A DNA stretch of 64,000 bases from Lutraria lutraria (lineage: Eukaryota > Mollusca > Bivalvia > Venerida > Mactridae), in assembly GCA_964023205.1 (NCBI GenBank), contig OZ026843.1, positions 1,349,029 through 1,413,028 of the forward strand. Reading direction: 5' to 3'. Shown here piece by piece: positions 27,401 through 39,479 of this stretch. The notes beneath the pieces were generated by a model, which saw nothing but the letters and a program-made list of their open reading frames with translations, did not search any database and was not told the origin of the DNA. Numbering within the stretch: the first letter of the stretch is position 1; each line of letters starts with the position of its first letter. Both the position numbers and the translations under genes were made by a program.

Positions 27401-28680
27401 AACACCAATCAACTTATGTTTTAGTGTATGTTAGCTGTAGTCAGATTTATATCCTTACAACAACACCATCAACTTTTGTTTCAGTGTATGTTAGCTGTGG
27501 TCAGATTTATATCCTTACAACAACACCTACCAACGTATGTTCCAGTGTATGTTAGCTGTAGTCAGATTTATATCCTTACAACAACACCATCAACGTATTT
27601 TTCAGTGTAGGTTAGCTGTAGTCAGATTTATATCCTTACAACAACACCATCAACGTATGTTTTAGTGTATGTTAGCTGTAGTCAGATTTATATCCTTACA
27701 ACAACACCATCAACGTATGTTTCAGTGTATGTTAGCTGTGGTCAGATTTATATCCTTACAACAACACTAATCAACGTATGTTTCAGTGTATGTTAGCTGT
27801 GGTCAGATTTATATCCTGACAACAACACCGATCAACGTATGTTTCAGTATATGTTAGCTGTGGTCAGATTTATATCATTACAACAACACCAATCAACGTA
27901 TGTTTCAGTGAAGGTTCGCTGTAGTCAGATTTATATCCTTACAACAATACCATCAACGTATGTTTCAGTGTATGTTAGCTGTTGTCAGATTTATATCCTT
28001 ACAACAACACCGATCAACGTATGTTTCAGTGTAGGTTAGCTGTGGTCAGATTTATATCCTTACAACAACACCAATCAACGTATGTTTCAGTGTAGGTTAG
28101 CTGTGGTCAGATTTATATCCTTACAACAACACCAATCAACGTATGTTTCAGTGTAGGTTAGCTGTGGTCAGATTTATATCCTTACAACAACACCATTAAC
28201 GTATGTTTCAGTGTATGTTAGCTGTGGTCAGATTTATATCCTTACAACAACACCGATCAACGTATGTTTCAGTGTATGTTAGCTGTGGTCAGATTTATAT
28301 CCTTACAACAACACCAATCAACGTATGTTTCAGTGTAGGTTAGCTGTGGTCAGATTTATATCCTGACAACATCACTAATCAACTTATGTTTTAGTGTATG
28401 TTAGCTCTGGTCAGATTTATATCCTTACAACAACACCAATCAACTTATGTTTCAGTGTATGTTAGCTGTGGTCAGATTTATATCCTTACAACAACACCTA
28501 CCAACGTATGTTTCAGTGTATGTTAGCTGTAGTCAGATTTATATCCTTACAACAACACCTACCAACGTATGTTTCTGTGTATGTTAGCTGTGGTCAGATT
28601 TATATCCTTACAACAACACCTACCAACGTATGTTTCAGTGTATGTTAGCTGTAGTCAGATTTATATCCTTACAACATCAC
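27400..28680 (+). repeat. Duplicated block I, copy 3
   Basis: Repeats the succession of block I with an offset of 22,405 bp from copy 2. It has CAACTTTTG, GTATTTTTC, CACTAATC, CACCGATC, CAGTGAAGG (here followed by TTCGCTGTAG near 27,917), CAATACCATC, CACCATTAAC and GTTTCTGTG. The later TCAGATCTATATCC monomer sits three monomers (about 182 bp) closer than in copy 2, so an internal deletion has occurred. Private variants include CAGTATATG at 27,846 and GTTCCAGTG near 27,540. Confidence 0.8.
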
Positions 28681-29805
28681 TAATCAACTTATGTTTCAGT
28701 GTATGTTAGCTGTGGTCAGATTTATATCCTTACAACAACAATCAACGTATGTTTCAGTGTATGTTAGCTGTGGTCAGATCTATATCCTTACAACAACAAT
28801 CAACGTATGCTTCAGTGTATGTTAGCTGTGGTCAGATTTATATCCTGACAACATCACCAATCAACTTATGTTTCAGTGTATGTTAGCTGTGGTCAGATTT
28901 ATATCCTGACAACAACAATCAACGTATGTTTTAGTGTATGTTAGCTGTGGTCAGATTTATATCCTGACAACATCACTAATCAACTTATGTTTTAGTGTAG
29001 GTTAGCTGTGGTCAGATGTATATCCTTACAACAACAATCAACGTATGTTTCAGTGTATGTTAGCTGTGGTCAGATTTATATCCTGACAACATCACCAATC
29101 AACTTATGTTTTAGTGTATGTTAGCTGTGGTCAGATTTATATCCTGACAACAACAATCAACGTATGTTTTAGTGTATGTTAGCTGTGGTCAGATTTATAT
29201 CCTGACAACAACACCAATCAACTTATGTTTTAGTGTATGTTAGCTGTGGTCAGATTTATATCCTGACAACAACACCAATCTGCTTATGTTTTAGTGTATG
29301 TTAGCTGTGGTCAGATTTATATCCTGACAACATCAATAATCAACGTATGTTTTAGTGTATGTAAGCTGTGGTCAGATTTATATCCTGACAACAACACCAA
29401 TCAACTGATGTTTTAGTGTATGTTAGCTGTTGTCAGATTTATATCCTGACAACATCACTAATCAACGTATGTTTCAGTGTATGTTAGCTGTGGTCAGATT
29501 TATATCCTTACAACATCAATCAACATATGTTTCAGTGTATGTTAGCTGTTGTCAGATTTATATCCTGACAACAACACCATCAACTTATGTTTTAGTGTAT
29601 GTTAGCTGTGGTCAGATTTATATCCTGACAACATCACTAATCAACGTATGTTTTAGTGTATGTTAGCTGTGGTCAGATTTATATCCTGACAACAACAATC
29701 AACGTATGTTTCAGTGTATGTTAGCTGTGGTCAGATTTATATCCTGACAACAACACCAATCAACTTATGTTTTAGTGTATGTTAGCTGTGGTCAGATTTA
29801 TATCC
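28425..29805 (+). repeat. 1,381-bp tandem duplication, unit 1
   Basis: GTTTCTGTG (28,571 and 29,952), GATCTATATCC, GTATGCTTCAG, CACCAATCTGCTTATG, GTAAGCTGTGG and two perfect dyad cores (29,428 and 29,547) are all repeated 1,381 bp downstream. I noticed only one obvious difference, CAGATGTATATCC near 29,013 versus CAGATTTATATCC. The unit is an early version of part B of the later 2,835-bp HOR, preceded by CACCTACC monomers. Confidence 0.9.
29428..29454. other. Perfect 9-bp inverted repeat in the monomer core (representative of 17)
   Basis: Arms TGTTGTCAG and CTGACAACA flank the 9-nt spacer ATTTATATC. The standard core has TGTGGTCAG in the left arm (one mismatch), and CCTTAC monomers add a second mismatch. 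The perfect form needs the G-to-T change together with CCTGAC. I found it starting at 13,853, 19,589, 21,456, 29,428, 29,547, 30,809, 30,928, 34,903, 36,282, 39,116, 42,912, 45,747, 48,826, 49,490, 55,961, 56,625 and 59,999. Most sites descend from one cassette by duplication. It could form a short hairpin or be a dyad for a DNA-binding protein; no function is shown. Confidence 0.8.
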
Positions 29806-31230
29806 TGACAACAACACCAATCAACTTATGTTTCAGTGTATGTTAGCTGTGGTCAGATTTATATCCTTACAACAACACCTACCAACGTATGTTTCAGTGT
29901 ATGTTAGCTGTAGTCAGATTTATATCCTTACAACAACACCTACCAACGTATGTTTCTGTGTATGTTAGCTGTGGTCAGATTTATATCCTTACAACAACAC
30001 CTACCAACGTATGTTTCAGTGTATGTTAGCTGTAGTCAGATTTATATCCTTACAACATCACTAATCAACTTATGTTTCAGTGTATGTTAGCTGTGGTCAG
30101 ATTTATATCCTTACAACAACAATCAACGTATGTTTCAGTGTATGTTAGCTGTGGTCAGATCTATATCCTTACAACAACAATCAACGTATGCTTCAGTGTA
30201 TGTTAGCTGTGGTCAGATTTATATCCTGACAACATCACCAATCAACTTATGTTTCAGTGTATGTTAGCTGTGGTCAGATTTATATCCTGACAACAACAAT
30301 CAACGTATGTTTTAGTGTATGTTAGCTGTGGTCAGATTTATATCCTGACAACATCACTAATCAACTTATGTTTTAGTGTAGGTTAGCTGTGGTCAGATTT
30401 ATATCCTTACAACAACAATCAACGTATGTTTCAGTGTATGTTAGCTGTGGTCAGATTTATATCCTGACAACATCACCAATCAACTTATGTTTTAGTGTAT
30501 GTTAGCTGTGGTCAGATTTATATCCTGACAACAACAATCAACGTATGTTTTAGTGTATGTTAGCTGTGGTCAGATTTATATCCTGACAACAACACCAATC
30601 AACTTATGTTTTAGTGTATGTTAGCTGTGGTCAGATTTATATCCTGACAACAACACCAATCTGCTTATGTTTTAGTGTATGTTAGCTGTGGTCAGATTTA
30701 TATCCTGACAACATCAATAATCAACGTATGTTTTAGTGTATGTAAGCTGTGGTCAGATTTATATCCTGACAACAACACCAATCAACTGATGTTTTAGTGT
30801 ATGTTAGCTGTTGTCAGATTTATATCCTGACAACATCACTAATCAACGTATGTTTCAGTGTATGTTAGCTGTGGTCAGATTTATATCCTTACAACATCAA
30901 TCAACATATGTTTCAGTGTATGTTAGCTGTTGTCAGATTTATATCCTGACAACAACACCATCAACTTATGTTTTAGTGTATGTTAGCTGTGGTCAGATTT
31001 ATATCCTGACAACATCACTAATCAACGTATGTTTTAGTGTATGTTAGCTGTGGTCAGATTTATATCCTGACAACAACAATCAACGTATGTTTCAGTGTAT
31101 GTTAGCTGTGGTCAGATTTATATCCTGACAACAACACCAATCAACTTATGTTTTAGTGTATGTTAGCTGTGGTCAGATTTATATCCTGACAACAACACCA
31201 ATCAACTTATGTTTCAGTGTATGTTAGCTG
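29806..31230 (+). repeat. 1,381-bp tandem duplication, unit 2
   Basis: Near-identical neighbour of 28,425-29,805. It carries perfect dyad cores at 30,809 and 30,928. It ends where the array passes into the CAACGTAAGTTTTAG monomer of the 720-bp family; here the linker reads CACTAATAAACG near 31,258, a private change. Confidence 0.9.
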
Positions 31231-32600
31231 TGGTCAGATTTATATCCTGACAACATCACTAATAAACGTAAGTTTTAGTGTAGGTTAGCTGTGGTCAGAT
31301 TTATATCTTGACAACAACAATCAACGTATGTTTCAGTGTATGTTAGCTGTGGTCAGATTTATATGCTTACAACAACACCAATCAACGTATGTTTCAGTGT
31401 ATGTTAGCTGTGGTCAGATTTATATCCTGACAACAACAATCAACGTATGTTTCAGTGTATGTTAGCTGTGGTCAGATTTATATCCTTACAACAACGCCAA
31501 TCAACTTATGTTTTAGTGTATGTTAGCTGTGGTCAGATTCATATCCTTACAACAACACCAATCAACGTATGTTTCAGTGTATGTTAGCTGTGGTCAGATT
31601 TATATCCTGACAACAACAATCAACGTATGTTTCAGTGTATGTTAGCTGTGGTCAGATTTATATCCTGACAACATCACCAATCAACTTATGTTTTAGTGTA
31701 TGTTAGCTGTGGTCAGATTTATATCCTGACAACAACACCAATCAACATATGTTTTAGTGTATGTTAGCTGTGGTCAGATTTATATCCTGACAACATCACT
31801 AATCAACGTATGTTTCAGTGTATGTTAGCTGTGGTCAGGTTTATATACTTACAACAACAATCAACTTATGTTTCAATGTATGTTAGCTGTGGTCAGATTT
31901 ATATCCTGACAACAACACCAATCAACTTATGTTTCAGTGTATGTTAGCTGTGGTCAGATTTATATCCTGACAACATCACTAATCAACGTAAGTTTTAGTG
32001 TAGGTTAGTTGTGGTCAGATTTATATCTTGACAACAACAATCAACGTATGTTTCAGTGTATGTTAGCTGTGGTCAGATTTATATGCTTACAACAACACCA
32101 ATCAACGTATGTTTCAGTGTATGTTAGCTGTGGTCAGATTTATATCCTGACAACAACAATCAACGTATGTTTCAGTGTATGTTAGCTGTGGTCAGATTTA
32201 TATCCTTACAACAACACCAATCAACTTATGTTTTAGTGTATGTTAGCTGTGGTCAGATTTATATCCTTACAACAAAACCAATCAACGTAAGTTTCAGTGT
32301 TTGTTAGCTGTGGTCAGATTTATATCCTGACAACAACAATCAACGTATGTTTCAGTGTATGTTAGCTGTGGTCAGATTTATATCCTGACAACATCACCAA
32401 TCAACATATGTTTTAGTGTATGTTAGCTGTGGTCAGATTTATATCCTGACAACAACACCAATCAACATATGTTTTAGTGTATGTTAGCTGTGGTCAGATT
32501 TATATCCTGACAACATCACTAATCAACGTATGTTTCAGTGTATGTTAGCTGTGGTCAGGTTTATATACTTACAACAACAATCAACGTATGTTTCAGTGTA
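31230..32600 (+). repeat. 720-bp HOR, about two units (cassette C)
   Basis: GTCAGGTTTATATACTTAC monomers end two units exactly 720 bp apart (TCAGGT near 31,840 and 32,560). The 12-monomer order can be read as ACAACAATC, CACCAATC, CAACGTAAG, TCTTGAC/ACAACAATC, TATGCTTAC, ACAACAATC, CACCAATC with AACTTATG, CACCAATC, ACAACAATC, ATCACCAATC, AACATATG, ATCACTAATC. That is four 58-bp and eight 61-bp monomers, summing to 720. The cassette recurs at 39,540-40,735 with offset 8,188, sharing CAGATTCATATCC, TTTCAATG and GGTTAGTTGTGG. Confidence 0.9.
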
Positions 32601-32679
32601 TGTTAGCTGTGGTCAGATTTATATCCTGACAACATCACTAATCAACGTATGTTTCAGTGTATGTTAGCTGTGGTCAGAT

Positions 32680-33890
32680 TTATATCCTTACAACAGCACC
32701 AATCAACGTATGTTTCAGTGTATGTTAGCTGTGGTCAGATTTATATCCTTACAACAACCCCATCAACGTATGTTTCAGTGTAGGTTAGCTGTGGTCAGAT
32801 TTATATCCTTACAACAACACCTACCAACGTTTGTTTCAGTGTATGTTAGCTGTGGTCAGATTTATATCCTTACAACAACACCATCAACGTATGTTTCAGT
32901 GTAGGTTAGCTGTAGTCAGATTTATATCCTTACAACAACACCATCAACGTATGTTTCAGTGTAGTTTAGCTGTAGTCAGATTTATATCCTTACAACAACA
33001 CCAATCGACGTTTGTTTCAGTGTATGTTAGCTGTGGTCAGATTTATATCCTTACAACAACACCTACCAACGTATGTTTCAGTGTATGTTAGCTGTGGTCA
33101 GATTTATATCCTTACAGCAACACCTACCAACGTATGTTTCAGTGTATGTTAGCTGTAGTCAGATTTATATCCTTACAACAACAACATCAACGTATGTTTC
33201 AGTTTAGGTTAGCTGTGGTCAGATTTATATCCTTACAACATCACTAATCAACTTATGTTTTAGTGTATATTAGCTGTGGTCAGATTTATATCCTTACAAC
33301 AACACCAATCAACTTATGTTTTAGTGTATGTTAGCTGTGGTCAGATTTATATCCTAACAACATCACTAATCAACGTATGTTTTAGTGTATGTTGGCTGTG
33401 GTCAGATTTATATCCTTACAACAACACCAATCAAATTATGTTTTAGAGTATGTTAGCTGTTGTCAGATTTATATCCTAACAACATCACTAATCAACGTAT
33501 GTTTTAGTGTATGTTAGCTGTGGTCAGATTTATATCCTGACAACAACACCAATCAACTAATGTTTTAGTGTATGTTAGCTGTAGTCAGATTTATATCCTT
33601 ACAACAACACCATCAACGTATAATTTAGTGTATGTTAGCTGTGGTCAGATTTATATCCTTACAACAACACCGATCAACGTATGTTTCAGTGTATGTTAGC
33701 TGTGGTCAGATTTATATCCTGACAACAACACCGATCAACGTATGTTTCAGTGTATGTTAGCTGTGGTCAGATTTATATCCTTACAACAACACCAATCAAC
33801 CTATGTTTCAGTGTAGGTTAGCTGTGGTCATATTTATATCCTTACAACAACACCATCAACGTATGTTTCAGTGTATGTTAGCTGTGGTCA
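32680..33890 (+). repeat. Part A of the 2,835-bp HOR, copy 1
   Basis: Twenty monomers, about 1,214 bp. The order is AGCACCAATC, AACCCCATC, CACCTACC with CAACGTTTG, CACCATC twice, CACCAATC with CAACGTTTG, CACCTACC twice, AACATC, ATCACTAATC with GTATATTAG, CACCAATC, CCTAAC, GTTGGCTG with CAAATTATG, CCTAAC with GTTGTCAG, CAACTAATG, GTATAATTTAG, two CACCGATC, CACCAATC, and TCATATTTATATCC. The same order follows at 36,900, 40,760, 43,510, 57,770 and 60,610, and in altered form at 47,100. Confidence 0.85.
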
Positions 33891-35268
33891 GATTTATATC
33901 CTTGCAACAACACCGATCAACGTATGTTTCAGTGTAGGTTAGCTGTGGTCAGATTTATATCCTTACAACAACACCAATCAACGTATGTTTCAGTGTAGGT
34001 TAGCTGTGGTCAGATTTATATCCTTACAACAACACCAATCAACGTATGTTTCAGTGTAGGTTAGCTGTGGTCAGATTTATATCCTCACAACAACACCATT
34101 AACGTATGTTTCAGTGTATGTTAGCTGTGGTCAGATTTATATCCTTACAACAACACCGATCAACGTATGTTTCAGTGTAGGTTAGCTGTGGTCAGATTTA
34201 TATCCTTACAACAACAATCAACGTATGTTTCAGTGTATGTTAGCTGTGGTCAGATCTATATCCTTACAACAACAATCAACGTATGTTTCAGTGTATGTTA
34301 GCTGTGGTCAGATTTATATCCTGACAACATCACCAATCAATTTATGTTTCAGTGGATGTTAGCTGTGGTCAGATTTATATCCTGACAACAACAATCAACG
34401 TATGTTTTAGTGTATGTTAGCTGTGGTCAGATTTATATCCTGACAACATCACTAATCAACTTATGTTTTAGTGTAGGTTAGCTGTGGTCAGATTTATATC
34501 CTTACAACAACAATCAACGTATGTTTCAGTGTATGTTAGCTGTGGTCAGATTTATTTCCTGACAACATCACCAATCAACTTATGTTTTAGTGTATGTTAG
34601 CTGTGGTCAGATTTATATCCTGACAACAACAATCAACGTATGTTTTAGTGTATGTTAGCTGTGGTCAGATTTATATCCTGACAACAACACCAATCAACTT
34701 ATGTTTTAGTGTATGTTAGCTGTGGTCAGATTTATATCCTGACAACAACACCAATCAACTCATGTTTTAGTGTATGTTAGCTGTGGTCAGATTTATATCC
34801 TGACAACATCAATAATCAACGTATGTTTTGTGTATGATAGCTGTGGTCAGATTTATATCCTGACAACAACACCAATCAACTGATGTTTTAAAGTATGTTA
34901 GCTGTTGTCAGATTTATATCCTGACAACATCACTAATCAACGTATGTTTCAGTGTATGTTAGCTGTGGTCAGATTTATATCCTTACAACACCAATCAACG
35001 TATGTTTCAGTGTATGTTAGCTGTGGTCAGATTTATATCCTGACAACAACACCATCAACGTATGTTTTAGTGTATGTTAGCTGCGGTCAGATTTATATCC
35101 TGACAACATCACTAATCAACGTATGTTTTAGTGTATGTTAGCTGTGGTCAGATTTATATCCTGACAACAACAATCAACGTATGTTTCAGTGTATGTTAGC
35201 TGTGGTCAGATTTATATCCTGACAACAACACCAATCAACTTATGTTTTAGTGTATGTTAGCTGTGGTC
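33890..35268 (+). repeat. Part B of the 2,835-bp HOR, first of a 1,379-bp tandem pair
   Basis: Twenty-three monomers, read from CCTTGCAAC/CACCGATC to CACCAATC. It contains CCTCACAAC/CACCATTAAC, TCAGATCTATATCC, CAATTTATG with CAGTGGATG, CAACTCATG, CATCAATAATC, a shortened GTTTTGTG monomer, CAACTGATG with TTTTAAAG, the perfect dyad core at 34,903, ACAACACCAATC (58 bp), CACCATC and GCTGCGGTC. Monomer lengths sum to 1,379, equal to the distance to the next CCTTGCAAC (33,902 to 35,281). Confidence 0.9.
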
Positions 35269-36648
35269 AGATTTATATCCTTGCAACAACACCGATCAAC
35301 GTATGTTTCAGTGTAGGTTAGCTGTGGTCAGATTTATATCCTTACAACAACACCAATCAACGTATGTTTCAGTGTAGGTTAGCTGTGGTCAGATTTATAT
35401 CCTTACAACAACACCAATCAACGTATGTTTCAGTGTAGGTTAGCTGTGGTCAGATTTATATCCTCACAACAACACCATTAACGTATGTTTCAGTGTATGT
35501 TAGCTGTGGTCAGATTTATATCCTTACAACAACACCGATCAACGTATGTTTCAGTGTAGGTTAGCTGTGGTCAGATTTATATCCTTACAACAACAATCAA
35601 CGTATGTTTCAGTGTATGTTAGCTGTGGTCAGATCTATATCCTTACAACAACAATCAACGTATGTTTCAGTGTATGTTAGCTGTGGTCAGATTTATATCC
35701 TGACAACATCACCAATCAATTTATGTTTCAGTGGATGTTAGCTGTGGTCAGATTTATATCCTGACAACAACAATCAACGTATGTTTTAGTGTATGTTAGC
35801 TGTGGTCAGATTTATATCCTGACAACATCACTAATCAACTTATGTTTTAGTGTAGGTTAGCTGTGGTCAGATTTATATCCTTACAACAACAATCAACGTA
35901 TGTTTCAGTGTATGTTAGCTGTGGTCAGATTTATTTCCTGACAACATCACCAATCAACTTATGTTTTAGTGTATGTTAGCTGTGGTCAGATTTATATCCT
36001 GACAACAACAATCAACGTATGTTTTAGTGTATGTTAGCTGTGGTCAGATTTATATCCTGACAACAACACCAATCAACTTATGTTTTAGTGTATGTTAGCT
36101 GTGGTCAGATTTATATCCTGACAACAACACCAATCAACTCATGTTTTAGTGTATGTTAGCTGTGGTCAGATTTATATCCTGACAACATCAATAATCAACG
36201 TATGTTTTGTGTATGATAGCTGTGGTCAGATTTATATCCTGACAACAACACCAATCAACTGATGTTTTAAAGTATGTTAGCTGTTGTCAGATTTATATCC
36301 TGACAACATCACTAATCAACGTATGTTTCAGTGTATGTTAGCTGTGGTCAGATTTATATCCTTACAACACCAATCAACGTATGTTTCAGTGTATGTTAGC
36401 TGTGGTCAGATTTATATCCTGACAACAACACCATCAACGTATGTTTTAGTGTATGTTAGCTGCGGTCAGATTTATATCCTGACAACATCACTAATCAACG
36501 TATGTTTTAGTGTATGTTAGCTGTGGTCAGATTTATATCCTGACAACAACAATCAACGTATGTTTCAGTGTATGTTAGCTGTGGTCAGATTTATATCCTG
36601 ACAACAACACCAATCAACTTATGTTTTAGTGTATGTTAGCTGTGGTCA
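35269..36648 (+). repeat. Part B, second of the 1,379-bp tandem pair
   Basis: Every rare marker of the preceding unit recurs 1,379 bp later, including the one-base-deleted GTTTTGTG monomer and TTTTAAAG. In the stretches I compared I saw no difference. Elsewhere part B follows part A rather than itself, so this is a local extra copy. Confidence 0.9.
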
Positions 36649-39470
36649 GATTTATATCCTGACAACAACACCAATCAACTTATGTTTCAGTGTATGTTAG
36701 CTGTGGTCAGATTTATATCCTGACAACATCACTAATCAACGTAAGTTTTAGTGTGGTTAGCTGTGGTCAGATTTATATCTTGACAACAACAATCAACGTA
36801 TGTTTCAGTGTATGTTAGCTGTGGTCAGATTTATATCCTGACAACATCACTAATCAACGTATGTTTCAGTGTATGTTAGCTGTGGTCAGATTTATATCCT
36901 TACAACAGCACCAATCAACGTATGTTTCAGTGTATGTTAGCTGTGGTCAGATTTATATCCTTACAACAACCCCATCAACGTATGTTTCAGTGTAGGTTAG
37001 CTGTGGTCAGATTTATATCCTTACAACAACACCTACCAACGTTTGTTTCAGTGTATGTTAGCTGTGGTCAGATTTATATCCTTACAACAACACCATCAAC
37101 GTATGTTTCAGTGTAGGTTAGCTGTAGTCAGATTTATATCCTTACAACAACACCATCAACGTATGTTTCAGTGTAGTTTAGCTGTAGTCAGATTTATATC
37201 CTTACAACAACACCAATCAACGTTTGTTTCAGTGTATGTTAGCTGTGGTCAGATTTATATCCTTACAACAACACCTACCAACGTATGTTTCAGTGTATGT
37301 TAGCTGTGGTCAGATTTATATCCTTACAACAACACCTACCAACGTATGTTTCAGTGTATGTTAGCTGTAGTCAGATTTATATCCTTACAACAACAACATC
37401 AACGTATGTTTCAGTTTAGGTTAGCTGTGGTCAGATTTATATCCTTACAACATCACTAATCAACTTATGTTTTAGTGTATATTAGCTGTGGTCAGATTTA
37501 TATCCTTACAACAACACCAATCAACTTATGTTTTAGTGTATGTTAGCTGTGGTCAGATTTATATCCTAACAACATCACTAATCAACGTATGTTTTAGTGT
37601 ATGTTGGCTGTGGTCAGATTTATATCCTTACAACAACACCAATCAAATTATGTTTTAGAGTATGTTAGCTGTTGTCAGATTTATATCCTAACAACATCAC
37701 TAATCAACGTATGTTTTAGTGTATGTTAGCTGTGGTCAGATTTATATCCTGACAACAACACCAATCAACTAATGTTTTAGTGTATGTTAGCTGTAGTCAG
37801 ATTTATATCCTTACAACAACACCATCAACGTATAATTTAGTGTATGTTAGCTGTGGTCAGATTTATATCCTTACAACAACACCGATCAACGTATGTTTCA
37901 GTGTATGTTAGCTGTGGTCAGATTTATATCCTGACAACAACACCGATCAACGTATGTTTCAGTGTATGTTAGCTGTGGTCAGATTTATATCCTTACAACA
38001 ACACCAATCAACGTATGTTTCAGTGTAGGTTAGCTGTGGTCATATTTATATCCTTACAACAACACCATCAACGTATGTTTCAGTGTATGTTAGCTGTGGT
38101 CAGATTTATATCCTTGCAACAACACCGATCAACGTATGTTTCAGTGTAGGTTAGCTGTGGTCAGATTTATATCCTTACAACAACACCAATCAACGTATGT
38201 TTCAGTGTAGGTTAGCTGTGGTCAGATTTATATCCTTACAACAACACCAATCAACGTATGTTTCAGTGTAGGTTAGCTGTGGTCAGATTTATATCCTCAC
38301 AACAACACCATTAACGTATGTTTCAGTGTATGTTAGCTGTGGTCAGATTTATATCCTTACAACAACACCGATCAACGTATGTTTCAGTGTAGGTTAGCTG
38401 TGGTCAGATTTATATCCTTACACCAACAATCAACGTATGTTTCAGTGTATGTTAGCTGTGGTCAGATCTATATCCTTACAACAACAATCAACGTATGTTT
38501 CAGTGTATGTTAGCTGTGGTCAGATTTATATCCTGACAACATCACCAATCAATTTATGTTTCAGTGGATGTTAGCTGTGGTCAGATTTATATCCTGACAA
38601 CAACAATCAACGTATGTTTTAGTGTATGTTAGCTGTGGTCAGATTTATATCCTTACAACATCACTAATCAACTTATGTTTTAGTGTAGGTTAGCTGTGGT
38701 CAGATTTATATCCTTACAACAACAATCAACGTATGTTTCAGTGTATGTTAGCTGTGGTCAGATTTATATCCTGACAACATCACCAATCAACTTATGTTTT
38801 AGTGTATGTTAGCTGTGGTCAGATTTATATCCTGACAACAACAATCAACGTATGTTTTAGTGTATGTTAGCTGTGGTCAGATTTATATCCTGACAACAAC
38901 ACCAATCAACTTATGTTTTAGTGTATGTTAGCTGTGGTCAGATTTATATCCTGACAACAACACCAATCAACTCATGTTTTAGTGTATGTTAGCTGTGGTC
39001 AGATTTATATCCTGACAACATCAATAATCAACGTATGTTTTAGTGTATGATAGCTGTGGTCAGATTTATATCCTGACAACAACACCAATCAACTGATGTT
39101 TTAAAGAATGTTAGCTGTTGTCAGATTTATATCCTGACAACATCACTAATCAACGTATGTTTCAGTGTATGTTAGCTGTGGTCAGATTTATATCCTTACA
39201 ACACCAATCAACGTATGTTTCAGTGTATGTTAGCTGTGGTCAGATTTATATCCTGACAACAACACCATCAACGTATGTTTTAGTGTATGTTAGCTGCGGT
39301 CAGATTTATATCCTGACAACATCACTAATCAACGTATGTTTTAGTGTATGTTAGCTGTGGTCAGATTTATATCCTGACAACAACAATCAACGTATGTTTC
39401 AGTGTATGTTAGCTGTGGTCAGATTTATATCCTGACAACAACACCAATCAACTTATGTTTTAGTGTATGT
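36649..39470 (+). repeat. 2,835-bp HOR, connector + A + B copy
   Basis: Starts with connector monomers (CAACGTAAG with a one-base-shorter GTGTGGTTAG near 36,753, TCTTGAC/ACAACAATC, ATCACTAATC). Part A follows from about 36,898 and part B from about 38,105. It matches 32,600-35,260 at an offset of 4,212-4,213 bp. Private changes include CCTTACACCAAC near 38,421 and TTTTAAAGAATG near 39,105. The perfect dyad core is at 39,116. Confidence 0.85.
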
Positions 39471-39479
39471 TAGCTGTGG

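Noticed and set aside
29430..29666. Nearly invariant 78-codon frame repeated about a dozen times
   Set aside because: Its conservation equals that of the surrounding non-coding monomers and is explained by recent duplication of the dyad cassette. It begins at TTG and has no independent coding evidence.
31255..31268. AATAAA at about 31,261 as a polyadenylation signal
   Set aside because: It is a single private base change (CACTAATAAACG for CACTAATCAACG) inside a monomer, with no gene upstream.
33890..36648. Treating the near-identical tandem blocks as proven biological duplications
   Set aside because: They fit real unequal exchange, but long satellite arrays are also prone to assembly duplication. 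I report the blocks as seen and leave their origin open.
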